Notes under the pieces: generated by a model
Told to the model about the DNA's origin: nothing
Database searches by the model: none
Seen by the model: the letters and a program-made list of their open reading frames with translations, nothing else
Assembly: GCA_016165875.1 (NCBI GenBank)
Contig: JABBOT010000010.1
Span: forward strand, 15,215,357 to 15,279,356
Source of the DNA: Acanthopleura granulata
Lineage: Eukaryota; Mollusca; Polyplacophora; Chitonida; Chitonidae
DNA length: 64,000 nt
Reading direction: 5' to 3'
Shown: positions 25,500 through 37,119 of the stretch, in pieces
Position numbering within the stretch: the stretch's first letter is position 1
How the letters are laid out: each line of letters starts with the position of its first letter
Translations under genes and position numbers: made by a program

Positions 25500-25975
25500 T
25501 AACAGGCAAATCGTGGCATAAAAATAAACGTGTGTCCAGTGCTGGGATCCGTATATGGCTGTGCAGTATCCAGTGGGGTCACTGTCAGCCTTGATAGCCA
25601 CTGGCTGAGACACTTAAGGCTCTGGTTCCCTGTAATTACCGGCCGGCCAGGTAAAAGTGATGCATTTGAACACAGTGTAAAGCTACATTCAAGTAAATCA
25701 AATAAGCCAGTAAACTTGACCTTAACCCTCACCCATGAATACCTGAAGGTGTTTATCACCTTCTACATTCTTTGTTTGAGGACAATGTCTGTGGTTATTA
25801 GGTTCTGTGATATTTCGGTCCAGCACCGCAAACAGACCCCCTGAGGACCCGTGTCCCAATCTCTTCCTCATAAACAGAACTTCAGAAATGGGGACACGTG
25901 TCCGGATCCAATCCTCACAAATGTCCCTCCAGCACACAGGTGGCGGAATCTTCCGAACGTATTTATACGTAATAT
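25500..25975. other. Intergenic stretch with no recognised gene
   Basis: Overlapping frames on both strands (25530-25844 plus, 25499-25759 minus) have no recognisable domain. A palindromic CCGGCCGGCC motif lies near 25641. Confidence 0.35.
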
Positions 25976-25979
25976 ATAT

Positions 25980-26140
25980 ATTTACTTATTTGATTGGAGT
26001 TTGACGCTGTAATCAAAAATATTTCACTTATACGACGGTGGTCAACATTATGGTGGGAGGAAACCGGGCAGAGCCCGAGGGAAACCCACGACCATCAGCA
26101 GGTTGCTGGCAGACCTTCTCACGTAGGGACCAAACATATA
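25980..26140 (-). mobile_element. tRNA-derived SINE fragment, main family
   Basis: Reverse orientation: TTATTTGATTGGAGTTTGAC, CTTATACGACGG, GGTGGGAGGAAACCGGGCAG, CAGCAGGTTGCTGGCAGACC. The head is truncated. Confidence 0.8.
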
Positions 26141-26920
26141 TAACAAGGTACATCACTTCAATGCCTGAGACATTGGTTTTCTGTTTACCTTCTGATATAT
26201 ATTAGGTATATTGCTTCAGCAATGAGGACCTGTGTCAGGGTCCATCTCTCATAACTTACCCTGCCCCGATGAAGCCAAGTGCCTGGATCCAACCCCGATA
26301 AAGAGGCCATTGACCCGGTGGATTATCTACGTGAGGAGAGGCATTGCCATCATTATTGTGCCATGTTATGCAAACAGTCTAACATTAGTGTGACGTCATC
26401 ATTTTTGCGTAATGGTTTTGTACCTGAGGAAAACGCCTCCACCTCAGCTGCATGACGATTATGAACGCTCGCCTCTTCCAAAGGGAGATACCTTAGTTTT
26501 CGGAAAGGTCTGTGTAAGTAAAACATTCTTGAGTATGGCGTAAAATTAAATAGACAAGTAAATGCATGAATCGGATATCAGATATTATCCGTGGAGCAAG
26601 CATAATCCAAAACTTGTCTTTGAATTCACATTCTTCAATTGTTTTTCTTTTTAATATCCAGATGTGATTGGAAGCCATATATATTTACATTAGTTTGTTG
26701 CAAGATTCTACAATTTTTCTTTCTTCGTTAATTGTTATAACGAAGTTTGGATGAAATCCGGTCTGCTAATATAATGTGATGTGACATAAGTCATCCTGAA
26801 ATACAGAGTATTTCTCTGTACCAACAAACATCATAAATCTTGGTCAGTAGTTAGTTTTTTCTTTGTCGGGTAGGTTTACATTTGCTCTCAATTCAGAAGG
26901 GTTTGTCAGTTTGCTCTGTC
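26141..26920. other. Intergenic stretch with a partial SINE tail
   Basis: A short main-family tail (ATTCTTGAGTATGGCGTAAA) lies at about 26515-26565. No gene recognised. Confidence 0.4.
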
Positions 26921-26939
26921 GTCAGATAAAACCCATTCA

Positions 26940-27160
26940 GCTGTTACGCATTGAGAGGAGTGAGTCGACTTGGTTTATGCAAATATCTTGAGCCATGTTT
27001 GCCAGGTACCGGTTTAACTTTTTAAGATCAAGGTCAGCATTCCCGATCCTAGCCAACCAGCGTTATTGTGACCACAACTGATACACTCTCGCTCTATACA
27101 GTGAGATCTGCATCAGCTGTTGTAATTCGTGAAAAGTAGGATTAATAAGTAGGGGATATT
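26940..27160 (+). promoter_or_regulatory. Conserved upstream block of the cysteine-rich gene, with octamer ATGCAAAT
   Basis: TTGGTTTATGCAAATATCTT (octamer at 26977-26984, 237 bp before the start codon) is nearly identical to 47463-47482 upstream of the paralogue. Further matches follow: CCAGGTA, CCAACCAGCG versus CCAATCAGCG, and CAGTG..GCAGCTGT. ATGCAAAT is the classic POU-factor octamer. Regulatory function is inferred from conservation between paralogues; no TATA box is apparent. Confidence 0.5.
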
Positions 27161-27213
27161 AGCTGATCCACACAAAGCTCTGTTCACACAAGCCCACTCA
27201 ACACCAGATTGAA

Positions 27214-30200
27214 ATGGACTGTCGATGTGGTCTTGTATTCTGCTTGCTGCTTTTGGCAGCCGGTAAGTTTAATTTACCTTGGTTACATATACACCGAAGC
27301 ACACGGCCACTGGCTGATAGATGTCTGTATAGAGTTTTGCAAAGTATGTGTTTGTGATAAGTTAAATATTTGTAGAAATTTATGTTCATAATATAATACT
27401 TACTGAGGTCAGCCCAATATGGTCTGACCACACAGTTCTCAAGTACTGCACTAGAACCTAACAATCCTCTAATACAGACCAATAGCATCACACTATAAAT
27501 CAGTAATACATTCAAAGTTCAACAGGACATCAACGTAACCATTTAAAAAGTGCCTGAGTATGTTCCATCAGTGCGTCACAATAGTCTATTACCACCTGAT
27601 AGCACCTGCGAGAAATCCTTGTAACAAAAAATATAACCATATACCCAATCGTTATGGTTGGAGGAAATCGGGAGGAGTCCGGGTGAAATTCAGTAGCATC
27701 CGCAGGTTGCTGGCAGACTTTCGCACGTACGACCGGAGAGGAAGCCAGCAAGAGTTGGACTTGAACTCACTCGCATTGGTGAGAGGCTCCTGGGTCATTA
27801 CGCTGTGTTACTGCGCTAACCTCCCCGGCCACGGAGGCCACACGAGATCAAGTAGTAGCTGTTTATGATACAAAAATGTGTGACCATGCCAATGATATGT
27901 GAAGGTGAACCAATACTACCTTGTAATATCCATATAATACCTGATGGCCGTTCACTAGTTCTTGAGTATAGCCAAATAGTTCCGGAACGTACTCCTGCAG
28001 TGGCTAGTTGTAACATTATATTACCGCACCGTTAGTTCTTAGACATAATTTAATATTAGCTGAATATACTCCAACAGTACCTGTCCATGGTCCCGTGGCG
28101 CACTCTGTAGCCCAAAAGTGTGCTCGAACAATACCAAACCAAAGTTCAGTCCTCACCAAAGTCCAGCAGTACCTCACCGAAGTCCAGTGATACCTCATCA
28201 AAATCCATCAGTCCGGTTTCAAAGAACATTTGTACCGTGTCACTGGCCAGGAACACGTCACTAAAGCCCAGCAATACCTCACCCAAGCCCAATTATTGTT
28301 CCTAAAGGACGATACCACTTAATTTCACAGGGAAACCCCAGTCTGGTGAAATATAACTTTTTACAACGTGACGAAAATAACAATGAACATGTGATAAATG
28401 TTGCAGTTTTGGTATTCATCTGGTGCTTTATAGTTGGTGTACAGTTGTTTTCAGTGGTAATCTGTATGCCTTACTTACCATTTTGCTTGTGTGCGGAATT
28501 CGGTGTCTGTTAATCAGACCTTACACTTGCTTCACATGCTGATTATAGTTAGCTATCGGCCATTGTAAGGCGAGAGAGATTCAGAGTGATTCGTTGTACA
28601 CTCAAGCGATTTCTTTCTTTCAGAGGGAAAACTCGTCGCTCAAAAACGTGAGTAGTATTTAGTTTCTGGGGTACAAGTTCTGCTTATTGCAGAGATTATT
28701 TCTCATAATGTTTCAAATTTTGTCTGAGAAAGTTTTTTATTTAACAAATAAGACGTTCGTATTTTCAGACTTTAGTTTAAATACGATGACAAATTGATGA
28801 CTGAAAGGGTGGTTATGTCAGTCTTTACACGCACAGTCTTGATTCTTTTCGCTTGTTTCAAAATGGCTTTAATGAAGAGTTGTATTTCACTAAGATGCTT
28901 GCGCTCTAAAGTTACATCACTATAATTGCTCGATCGATTTAAATTTACTTCGAAGAATTCACACTAAAGCTTTCATAAAGTTAAGGTATGTAAATCATCT
29001 GAAGCCTTCAGGTGCAAGAGATAAAGCTTCGAAAGTTCCGATTTCAAACACTTTCCAAGCTTGATGGACTTCATACAAATGAAATTTTCTTAAGTAAGAT
29101 TATCATCGATCAGATATATGTTTGAGCAAAACAGAAAAAAGTTAAATTTGGGACGCCTCGTGTTAATAACATGGTCTGTAAATTGTATGTTCAAGAAAAT
29201 TAACCGCCATGGGCTTTGAGAGATTACCGATGCTACTTGTATGCAGGACAGCGGAACGTAGTATTCGTATTAGTTCTTAAAGGCCCTTGCCTTTCATTTG
29301 TTGGGACACACAAGATGGGATTTGTAAACTGGTATTGGACAGGAAATCTCTAGAGCCTGACAGCTTCCATGCGTCTTGGTGACACTAAGCCGTGGAAGAA
29401 TCTCGCTTGACTTATTACTGTCCTCTAACATTCTTGAAAAACACAGTTTCCACCAGTTTGGTGTGCTTATTAAGACGTCATTTGTGGCAAGTTCATTAGT
29501 AACTTTCCGTAATCCGGATGGTTTGTTCCGGCCACTTAGATCAGACTGCCATCGGGTAAGTGAAAAATATTTCCGCATTCCGATAAAACAACAATCAAAT
29601 AAATAAATCAACTTTTAATTGTAGCAGGTCTATGCCCTGACGGATCATATCATGTGAAATGTTTTGCAAACCCTTGTGACGTCAATAGTTGCCGGGCGTA
29701 CCCATTGGCTGAATGTCGGTAAGGCGATAGAGGTTTCGTACTGATGTGGAACAGATGTCTATGTATATAATCACATTTTCGGAAAACAAATTACTAAACT
29801 GGCTTTTCATAAGCTATTGAAAGTCTAAATTCTGAGACCTTAACAAAAAAATTTAATTTATTCACCTGGCGAAATCAAAACATAATCCTGACTGCAGGTT
29901 CCATGCCACAGAAAACTGCTGATATAGCTCATTGCAAGTCTTAAAGGCATCAACTCATTATGCTGTGTGTAAGTTTGCTCTGTTACCGTATAAAAACTTT
30001 TGGTATGATTTATTTTGTGGTAATTTTCGATAGGACAATGATATAACGGTATCGGTAATACTAGTATGACATACTAATATAATATACTACTATATTTCAT
30101 CAATGAATTAAAAAATAAATGTGTTTGTTGGTAACAATGAGATAAGCGACGCCATGGTCATCCCAAGCTATATTTCTTAATCCTAGCCCTAACTACTGTG

Positions 30201-33200
30201 GTGGATGTAACGCTGAATACTACGTGGAGGGCAAGAGAGTGGATTGTTCAGGTACATCATGTTTGCAATGGGTTAAATACTGGGTGAACTAACTACTGGG
30301 CGAAGAACAGATACAATTGGCGATACCTGAGAGCCATCTAGAGCCTACAGCCGTTGCCTGCTGCACAACTAAGAGTTAACGGAATGACCGTTTGTACCCC
30401 TGGCTTATAACAGTAACTCTGCTGAGTCTAATACTGTGGTGCAGAGCATAGCACGTTCTTGTTGTATATTATAGCTTGAAGTGTAAAATCATGCAAGAGC
30501 TATAGTTAACGGAAGATTAAGAAAAAGTAAACAGTAGGACAAGATGTTTGTATTCTATTCTTGCCATAAATGGGCTACCGAAATATTTTACGTGTGGTGG
30601 GGTTGGAGGCCAGTGAAGTCATTCACATATGACTTTTGCTAATATTTATTGATTTATTTCCTCGCACGGTCTAAAGCTGTCCATGTAGATAACAAAAAAG
30701 AAAAGAAATTGTCAACAAATATCTACGTATAGTTACGAAGCAATCAACGGATTCCATATATGACGTACACATCTATAATGACTGTCATCGTGTAATTCAA
30801 AAATTCTTGAACATTTCATTAAGCAACAACCGGATAAATAAATAAATAAATAGACACATCTGCTTTGTTTTCAGTTCTTACATATACGCGTAAACCTACT
30901 GACACCAAAACATACTGTCCCCAAAATATGTTATGTGTGTTTCTGTTTCAGTGTGTCGAAATGGTAACCCCCCTGAGGAGTGTGAGAATCAGTGTATGTA
31001 CTCTCGCCCAGCCCCAGGATACACCTGTGTGTGAGTAGCTTTGTCACATATATTCATATTTTTTTCTTCACGTGAGCTTGAAGAATAGTAGTCTTATCTC
31101 TTATCAATCGTATTTGCCAGGCTTCATATACATATATATTGACATGGACGTGATATTACGCACGGGCGAATGAGCCTACTACAGGATATTGTCAGCCAGC
31201 TGTATGTATGTTGACCGTAATTATGTATGGTAGAGACTGATAAATATTTACCCTGCTGTTTAGTCCACGTAAATGTATTTTTTTGTAGAGTAAAACACAT
31301 AAATTATTATTATTTATTTCAAATTTTGTTTTCGGTTACATAAGTGAAAAGTTGAGGTGATTTCGCGATAAAACTATAAGAAAACATATCAGCCATATCT
31401 AGCTAGATTTCTTCTAAAAACTGCACTCTCGCAGCTCCTTAACCCACCGATCGTGCAGAGCTCAACAATAACACGATATACTGCCTCTCTATGTCAGCAG
31501 TCACGAAGACTATATACAGTATTTAGTCAAATAGATAAATTCATCACGTTATATTTTTGTGCTTGAAGCGGAAGCAAAATCATCTGTTGACATATTGTAG
31601 ATCTTTACATGAAAGATAATTTCAACCGTTTGTTGCTTTGGCTGTGGTTAGTTAGCCTTCATGTGTTTAGATGTTCTTAATGAGGTCATTTGATTAAGGA
31701 CAGTGACCGATGTGACCAAAGATAGGTCTTAATGTGATGAGACGTGTTTTAAAAAAATGTAGAATCTAAACATTTCCGAATTTGTACTGATTATTTAGTA
31801 TTGCGTGAGTTAGAGATTTTATTTTAATTACAGTTTTAATCTACAACCATGCAACTCTTCCATACCGGGTCCCTTGCTTATTTATACATTCAAAATATTC
31901 ACCAGACAAAATGTATGGATTACATGCTTCTTTATTTTGAAAAAAGTTACTTCTTACAACAATACTGCATGGTTGACAAGGGTGAAAGAACCATTACCGA
32001 AAAGTGACGTCTCTTTCAAGTTTGTAATCCATATGTGATACTTTCCCCATTCCTAAATGTCTCTAGAACAAGTTATTTGAAATATTGTTTATTTATTTCA
32101 GACAGAACTACTGTTGTGGCTGCTCTATGAAGTTCATGAAGTGTAAGAAGATTGGCAGCTAAATCAAGAATGTCTCATGCCTGGCCTGTACCTTCCATAG
32201 AAACGACCCGTCAGAATCCAAAAACTTCAGGCTTCTTTCCGTCGTTAGCTCACTCTCGGATTACTTAAGGAATTACAACTTTGTATTTCCCCGTGCATAT
32301 TGTGTAACACATGTGTATATTTTCATTTTCTTCTCGAATCTACTTTCATTACTTTCATGTACCATTTCGTACGATTTTTCTTTAGCATAATTGTGTTATT
32401 CTCGCCATAAATGTACAGATTTACTGGTCGTTGATTAACCAAAATTTTTTAATTGGTATATTCAGAAATTTTCCAATGATTCATATGATAAACTTGAGGG
32501 ATTTTTTCTCGGATCTACAAGTGATCACTTGTCAGTGCACTAATACTTACGTTGCTATGTACTCAATGGTTCAGTGAGCTTGGTTTCAAAGTTTCGTTAA
32601 AACACCAATGACAGTGCATTACTTCGATGTATTTGTACAGCCTTCTTCCGCCAACATGGCGTGCTAGTACAAGTCACATCAAGGAAATACCATCAGCAAC
32701 TTGCCAAATTTCGACGGTTTATCCCTGACACTTAAGTAGGTTACCATCACCTATAAAGATAAAAATTTTAGAAAAGGTTGATCATGTCATTAGGCAACAA
32801 TCAGTTAGTTGATGACTGCGTTTACTGAAAAAAGCAGGTTACTTTACTTAGGCAATCCATTAACTTATCGATTTATGTTGTATTTCCTCAGTGTGTAAGG
32901 GCTATGAGAACTATTCGCAGCCGAAAGAATGTCTCATGCACCCCTGCGCCACGACTGTATGTGAACACGGACGGCACTGTCAGTAAGTGCCTTCTATAAT
33001 TTGGGATCGATTTAGTAATCGGTTTAGAATATATATTGCCAGCTATAATTCAATACCCATTCAGTATTCTATGGTCAGAAAATCCTATTGATTTGAAGAT
33101 AATCGGGAGAGGTTGTCCTGCACTCAGATTCGTAATACAGTAAAACTCGGTTTGGAGTCAGTGCTACCTGGGAATGAAACTGAATACTCTCTACTGAGTT

Positions 33201-33425
33201 GAAATTCTCGTTTTAGAAAAGTTAGATAAACCAGAAGCTTAAATTCACCGGTCAATGTTGCGAACGTCGAGTAAAATTTGCTTACCCCCGAACACTGAAC
33301 CAAGAGCATTTTATTTTGAACAGTTACCCAGGTTTTAACACGCATTTATTTCCATTTTATTTTGCAGGGCGAATTTCTGCGACTGTAGCGCAGAATGCGT
33401 TAGCGATACGCCAACGAAAGGGTAA
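27214..33425 (+). CDS. Secreted three-module cysteine-rich protein
   Basis: Eight exons: 27214-27262, 28624-28647, 29628-29718, 30187-30251, 30952-31030, 32102-32142, 32892-32982, 33368-33425; 165 residues, all introns GT-AG and in phase. Residues 1-16 form a signal peptide rich in Leu (CLLLLAA). The mature chain has three modules of about 45 residues. Each has spaced cysteines, then C..N(Y/F)C.(G/D)C: CRPNYCGGCNAEYY, CVQNYCCGC and CQANFCDC. Every module is encoded by two exons, with the intron (phase 2) just before N(Y/F)C and phase 1 introns between modules, so modules can be duplicated or skipped in frame. If intron 6 is retained, the frame ends after KCKKIGS, giving 122 residues. It is an extracellular disulfide-rich protein whose function I do not recognise. 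Confidence 0.82.
27630..27845 (-). mobile_element. tRNA-derived SINE, main family, in intron 1
   Basis: Reverse orientation and nearly full length except for the tail. It runs from ATGGTTGGAGGAAATCGGGA to the head complement CCTCCCCGGCCACGGAGGCC, passing through GCGCTAACC. Confidence 0.8.
28135..28305. repeat. 21-bp Ser/Pro-coding-like tandem repeat
   Basis: Degenerate units of about 21 bp (TCACCGAAGTCCAGTGATACC and variants). The plus-strand frame at 28120-28305 is Ser/Lys/Pro-rich because of the repeat. It lies in intron 1 of the cysteine-rich gene. Confidence 0.6.
29365..29612 (+). mobile_element. SINE-like element, third type, in intron 2
   Basis: About 250 bp end in an A-rich tail CAATCAAATAAATAAATCAA after AAGTGAAAAATATTTCCGC. 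The body (ACGTCATTTGTGGCAAGTTC) differs from the main SINE, so this is probably a chimeric or separate short element. Open frames across it are incidental. Confidence 0.4.
30790..30855 (+). mobile_element. SINE 3' tail fragment
   Basis: AAATTCTTGAACATTTCATT, AAGCAACAACCGG and (ATAA)n resemble the tail of the second SINE family. It lies in intron 4 of the cysteine-rich gene. Confidence 0.5.
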
Positions 33426-33685
33426 CCTTTCGATCACATCAATTGGCATGCTGACTGCCGCAGAGGCTACGCAAAAAGTTGAGTTCAGAGGAAAAATGAT
33501 GTCAAATTCAAAACTCTGTTTTAAATTTTGCATCATTTGGTTGTAATTGAAACGAGAATGCTAAATAAAGAACCATAGACTTTTATAATGTCTCATAGCT
33601 TGATTTCTTCCATTCGGTGTAAAATTTTTGTTACTATTAAATGCTGCGCAAATGTTAGGTTTCCTCACACTATAAGGCCATAAAA

Positions 33686-33740
33686 TGGAAATACTCTTGA
33701 GTAAGGCGTAAAACACACCAAGGAAATCAACAAATAGATA
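33686..33740 (+). mobile_element. SINE tail fragment, main family
   Basis: AAATACTCTTGAGTAAGGCG then TAAAACACACCAAGGAAATC is a short 5'-truncated insertion just after the cysteine-rich gene. Confidence 0.45.
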
Positions 33741-33864
33741 ATCATTAAATGCGTAAAATGGCGACAATGTTGACAGTGAATAAAAGCCTAATTTTATAAG
33801 GCCCAGTTTGACTTGAATATGACTACAAGTGTGCATTAAAGTCGTTAAGGACTGTGGATCTCTG

Positions 33865-34500
33865 ATATCATCAGGACGATGTGTCTATGATATCATCAGG
33901 ACGGTGTATCTCTGATATCACCAGGACGATGTATCCCTTATATCATCAGAACGGTGTATCTCTTGTATCGTCGGGACGGTGTACCGCATACACCATTAGG
34001 GCACAGTATCTGTTATGTTATCAGAGCGGTGTGTGTTTTATATATTGTCAGGACGGTATATTATTTGTATCACCAGGGCGGGGTATCTTTTAAACCGTCA
34101 TGACTGTGTATCCCTTGTATCATCAGGGCGAAGTATCCCTTATATCAGCAGGACCTTGTATCTCTGATATCTCAAGGACGGTGTATCTGTGATATCCTCT
34201 GGAAAGTGTAACTCTGATATCTCCTGGACGGTGTATCCTTTTTATGGTCAGGACGGTGTATCGCTTATATCACCAGGGCGTGGTATCTCTTATGTCATCA
34301 AGACGGTGTGTGTTTTATATCTTCGGGACGGTGTGCCCCTTGTATCATCAGGGCGGGGTATCTTTTAAACCATCAGGATAGTGTATCTTTTAAACCGTCA
34401 GGACGGTGTATCCCTTATATCATCAGGACGGTGTATACCTTATATCATCAGGACGCTTTATCTCTGGTGTCGTCAGGACGGTGTATCCCTTATATCGACA
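33865..34500 (+). repeat. 25-bp minisatellite, about 25 units
   Basis: Units resemble GATATCATCAGGACGGTGTA followed by TCTCT. The 25-bp period is not a multiple of three, so a three-unit, 25-residue super-repeat appears in all frames (SSGRC.. and SGRCIPYIIR). No spacer-like unique sequence separates the units, so it is not a CRISPR array. Confidence 0.9.
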
Positions 34501-34504
34501 GGCC

Positions 34505-34990
34505 TTTCGTCGTAGTCATCATCAACGACATCACCACCATTACCATCTGCATCACCATAACAGCGTCACAACAATCACGACAGTATTAACACAACATATT
34601 CAACAACATAACCTCCATCACATTGTCGCCATGGCTACGTGCACTATTACCGTCATGTAATTACCATTATCACAACACCTTCCTCAACACACCATCTCAT
34701 CGACATCGTCGTCATCAAGGCTTCGCTATCAACCACTTCCACCATCATACTGTCATCATCAACACAATCATACGGGTCGCATAGCTGATACTGACACATC
34801 ATAATGACCATCATCGTCATCAACAACACCAACACCATCGCCACCACCATCACGATTTCAATACATCACAACATTTCATCAACCTAACCATTATTGCATC
34901 ATCATCATCAACAACGCATCACGTGATCATGACCAGTATAACTGGCAATAACCAGTCACATCGGCATCAACCCCACATCACACAATCAGC
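34505..34990. repeat. CAT/CAC/ACA microsatellite region
   Basis: Interrupted ATCATCATCAACAACGC and CACCACCATTACCATC runs directly following the 25-bp minisatellite. The Met/Val-rich minus-strand frame here is repeat-derived. Confidence 0.85.
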
Positions 34991-35129
34991 TTAGTAACAG
35001 TGACCACCATTCCACTCGTCTTTAGAGAGGTGTGTTAGAGAGAACCCGAAATCATGTAAACTTCTTCGCCGACAACACATGGAGGCTTAATGCTCAGCCA
35101 AGCTAAAACCTCTCCACGGGGCACTATTC

Positions 35130-35340
35130 TCTGACAGTCCAGAAAACTTGAATCAAATGAAATTTCCGTTGCAACAGGTGGGAGTTAAGAAGATTAAAAT
35201 GAAATCGATTTTTCTTTCGAAATTATTAGCTGTGCACAATATCACTTATGGTATAGTGGAGAGTTCACAGGAAACTTCAATCGATGAGTTAATTTTCAAA
35301 CAGTACAAACGCCATACCAGCAGAGAAAATTATATGAATA
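35130..35340 (+). repeat. Dispersed block shared with 25240-25480
   Basis: AAGAAGATTAAAATGAAATCG, CAATCGATGAGTT and CAGTACAAACGCC match the block at 25240-25480. Both follow a CAT-rich tract. Confidence 0.5.
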
Positions 35341-35685
35341 ACAAACACATATTACGGGGTTAGGGATTCATAAACATAACCGGGAAGCCCTCATTTCACA
35401 GGTAAAGCGTAGAGCAAAGCAAACAACTGTTTATTTTTTGGTGTTACCTGTCTAATGAAGTCAATGTGAATCCGTAATCATGATTGCCTTTATGAACCGT
35501 CACCCATAACTTGTATGTATGAACATTTAGGCAAATTTTGTATGTGGGCGTAAGCCTATATGGTGCAATAAAACTGCTGTGTTAGAGATTTACAGATTAG
35601 TTCGCTTAACTGTCTTCAGCTGTGTCTAGACTGGATTTACATCACTAGCCTTCATTTGCAAAGCCTTCTGGATTTAGCTTTATAG

Positions 35686-35691
35686 CTAGAG
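35686..35691. repeat. Left target-site duplication of the Polinton
   Basis: CTAGAG directly before the element start AGCGGCAGG. The same hexamer follows the right end at 47260-47265. A 6-bp duplication is the rule for Polinton integrases. Confidence 0.85.
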
Positions 35692-35864
35692 AGCGGCAGG
35701 GGGGCGAATGCACTAACTAATGGGAGCCTCCACGCCCCCGGGGAGTCAGCGATAATTGCCCCAGCCCCTGCTCCGGCTAATTCCTGCTGCACATCAAGCC
35801 ATATGGTGTTCGCGTACATAAACTTTTGCCAATTATCTATGTAGACAAACGGGCATTCACATTC
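35692..35864 (+). repeat. Polinton left terminal inverted repeat
   Basis: About 173 bp. The inner 39 bp (GTGTTCGCGTACATAAAC through ATGTAGACA) match the right arm with one mismatch; the outer part is more diverged with small indels. The divergence indicates an old insertion. Confidence 0.9.
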
Positions 35865-36029
35865 AGTAAAAAAAAACACAACTAAGGGATCAAGACTCAC
35901 CACAACAGCTCCTGAGAGGCCATAAAGTTTACACAGTGTGTTATATCCTGTGTTGCATACCAGCTTTCGAGGTAGAGCACTTGCAATATATTAGCCCATC
36001 TATCGTGTATACCATTAGTTCTAACTGAA

Positions 36030-36518
36030 GTGAGATTTCAGCTTTTGACGTCATGTCTACCGCATGGCATTGTGGGACGGATGACTAGTATATTTTTATC
36101 CGCGGAATTCAGCGAAAATAGTCTCTCTGGACAAAAATTAACGAGATATTCTTTATCAGGCGTCTTTCTACATCAGATAGGTACTTTTTTACCACCAATA
36201 AATGCAACAGGGTTTGGCAGGTATAAATATATAAATTTGCAGCTAAGATACTCGAACGGCGTGTGGAGCATTGGGGTCTCCCAAAGACCGATACGGTACG
36301 CACCAGTCACGTCTCTCTCGCATGTGGGGTTCAAACCCCTAGGCTGGCTCAGCCCGAGGACGGGTGTGGCATTGCAGAAGGCTTACATGCCTTACATGGG
36401 CGACCAGTTCCCACAGGCCTATGGGAAGCACTTTCCATTGGGAAAAAAGGCTTCCGGAATCAGAGAGCGCATAAATAAAGAAGAAATTAAAGGCCTGCTG
36501 GACTCCGGTGTGAAGTGA
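36030..36518 (+). pseudogene. Polinton ORF, unassigned (left end)
   Basis: An open frame of 162 residues reading inward from the left terminus. The first half looks eroded. The C-terminal part (PYMGDQFPQAYGKHFPLGKK, then GIRERINKEE) looks like real coding sequence: balanced, charged and ending at a clean stop. No family is recognised. Its place next to the terminus suggests a small accessory gene of the element. Confidence 0.4.
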
Positions 36519-36627
36519 TAAGGGTTTTTTTTTTAAATTCAACAAATCAGTATTACTTGACTCCAATTGCGGTCAAAGTGAGTATATTGGATAAGCAGGG
36601 TGGACACATTTTATACCCGACGTAATA

Positions 36628-37091
36628 CTACAAGTATATCGAACTCCTGTATCCCACCTCTCTGTCGAGAAGTTCAATTGGTAATCCGTAATCCGTAATC
36701 TTACCGTCAATTGGTGCTGCAGATAGGTGGTCGGTGATGGAATTAAGCTTAACCTCAGCCAGTATGGGGATTTCATTGTGTTGCTTACTTTTGACGGATA
36801 TGCGCCGGCTTACAAACTTACCCACCCCACTGAGGAGGGCACAGGCTAAGACCGCGCCTTCCATGCCTATAGCTTTCGGCGCCGCAATTATCGTGGACAT
36901 CACTCCAATCCCTGTGACGTGAAGATCCATAGTCGCCATGAGTAGTGCGGTATCAATACCATCAACTGCGTTGACTGCATTGTGGTATTTTCTGTATAGA
37001 ACAGCTCTGGCATATCTCTCGCCTTCTAACTCCTTTTTCAGAGTGCTAAAATGTTGTGATCTACTGGTGTGGATCTTCAGTTGGGGATGGA
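36628..37091 (-). pseudogene. Polinton ORF with glycine-rich hydrophobic segment, unassigned
   Basis: The minus-strand frame is open for about 155 codons but has no upstream Met before the stop near 37094. A charged N-terminal part (ELEGERYARAVLYRKYHNAV) is followed by a hydrophobic Gly/Ala-rich segment (TGIGVMSTIIAAPKAIGMEG) and a basic, helical C-terminal part. This organisation would suit a membrane-active or virion-associated protein, but that is only a guess from composition. Confidence 0.5.
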
Positions 37092-37119
37092 TCTAATGCT
37101 GGATACAATTGCGCTATCT

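Noticed and set aside
28120..28305. Ser/Pro/Lys-rich open frame of 61 codons
   Set aside because: It is produced by a 21-bp tandem repeat inside an intron, with no independent gene evidence.
29628..30251. Kunitz, EGF or TIL domain assignment for the cysteine-rich modules
   Set aside because: The cysteine spacing and the NYCGGC end do not fit these domains when read by eye, so no named domain is assigned.
32102..32162. Short ending KCKKIGS as the main 3' end of the cysteine-rich gene
   Set aside because: A good donor (T|GTAAGA) lies inside it, and two further phased exons complete the third module. The short form is kept only as a possible intron-retention product.
33865..34500. Regular 25-bp repeats that look like a CRISPR array
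   Set aside because: The units are contiguous without unique spacers and the window is clearly eukaryotic; it is a minisatellite.
33881..34589. Open frames with repeated SSGRC.. peptides
   Set aside because: They are translations of the 25-bp minisatellite in several frames, with no start context or splice support.
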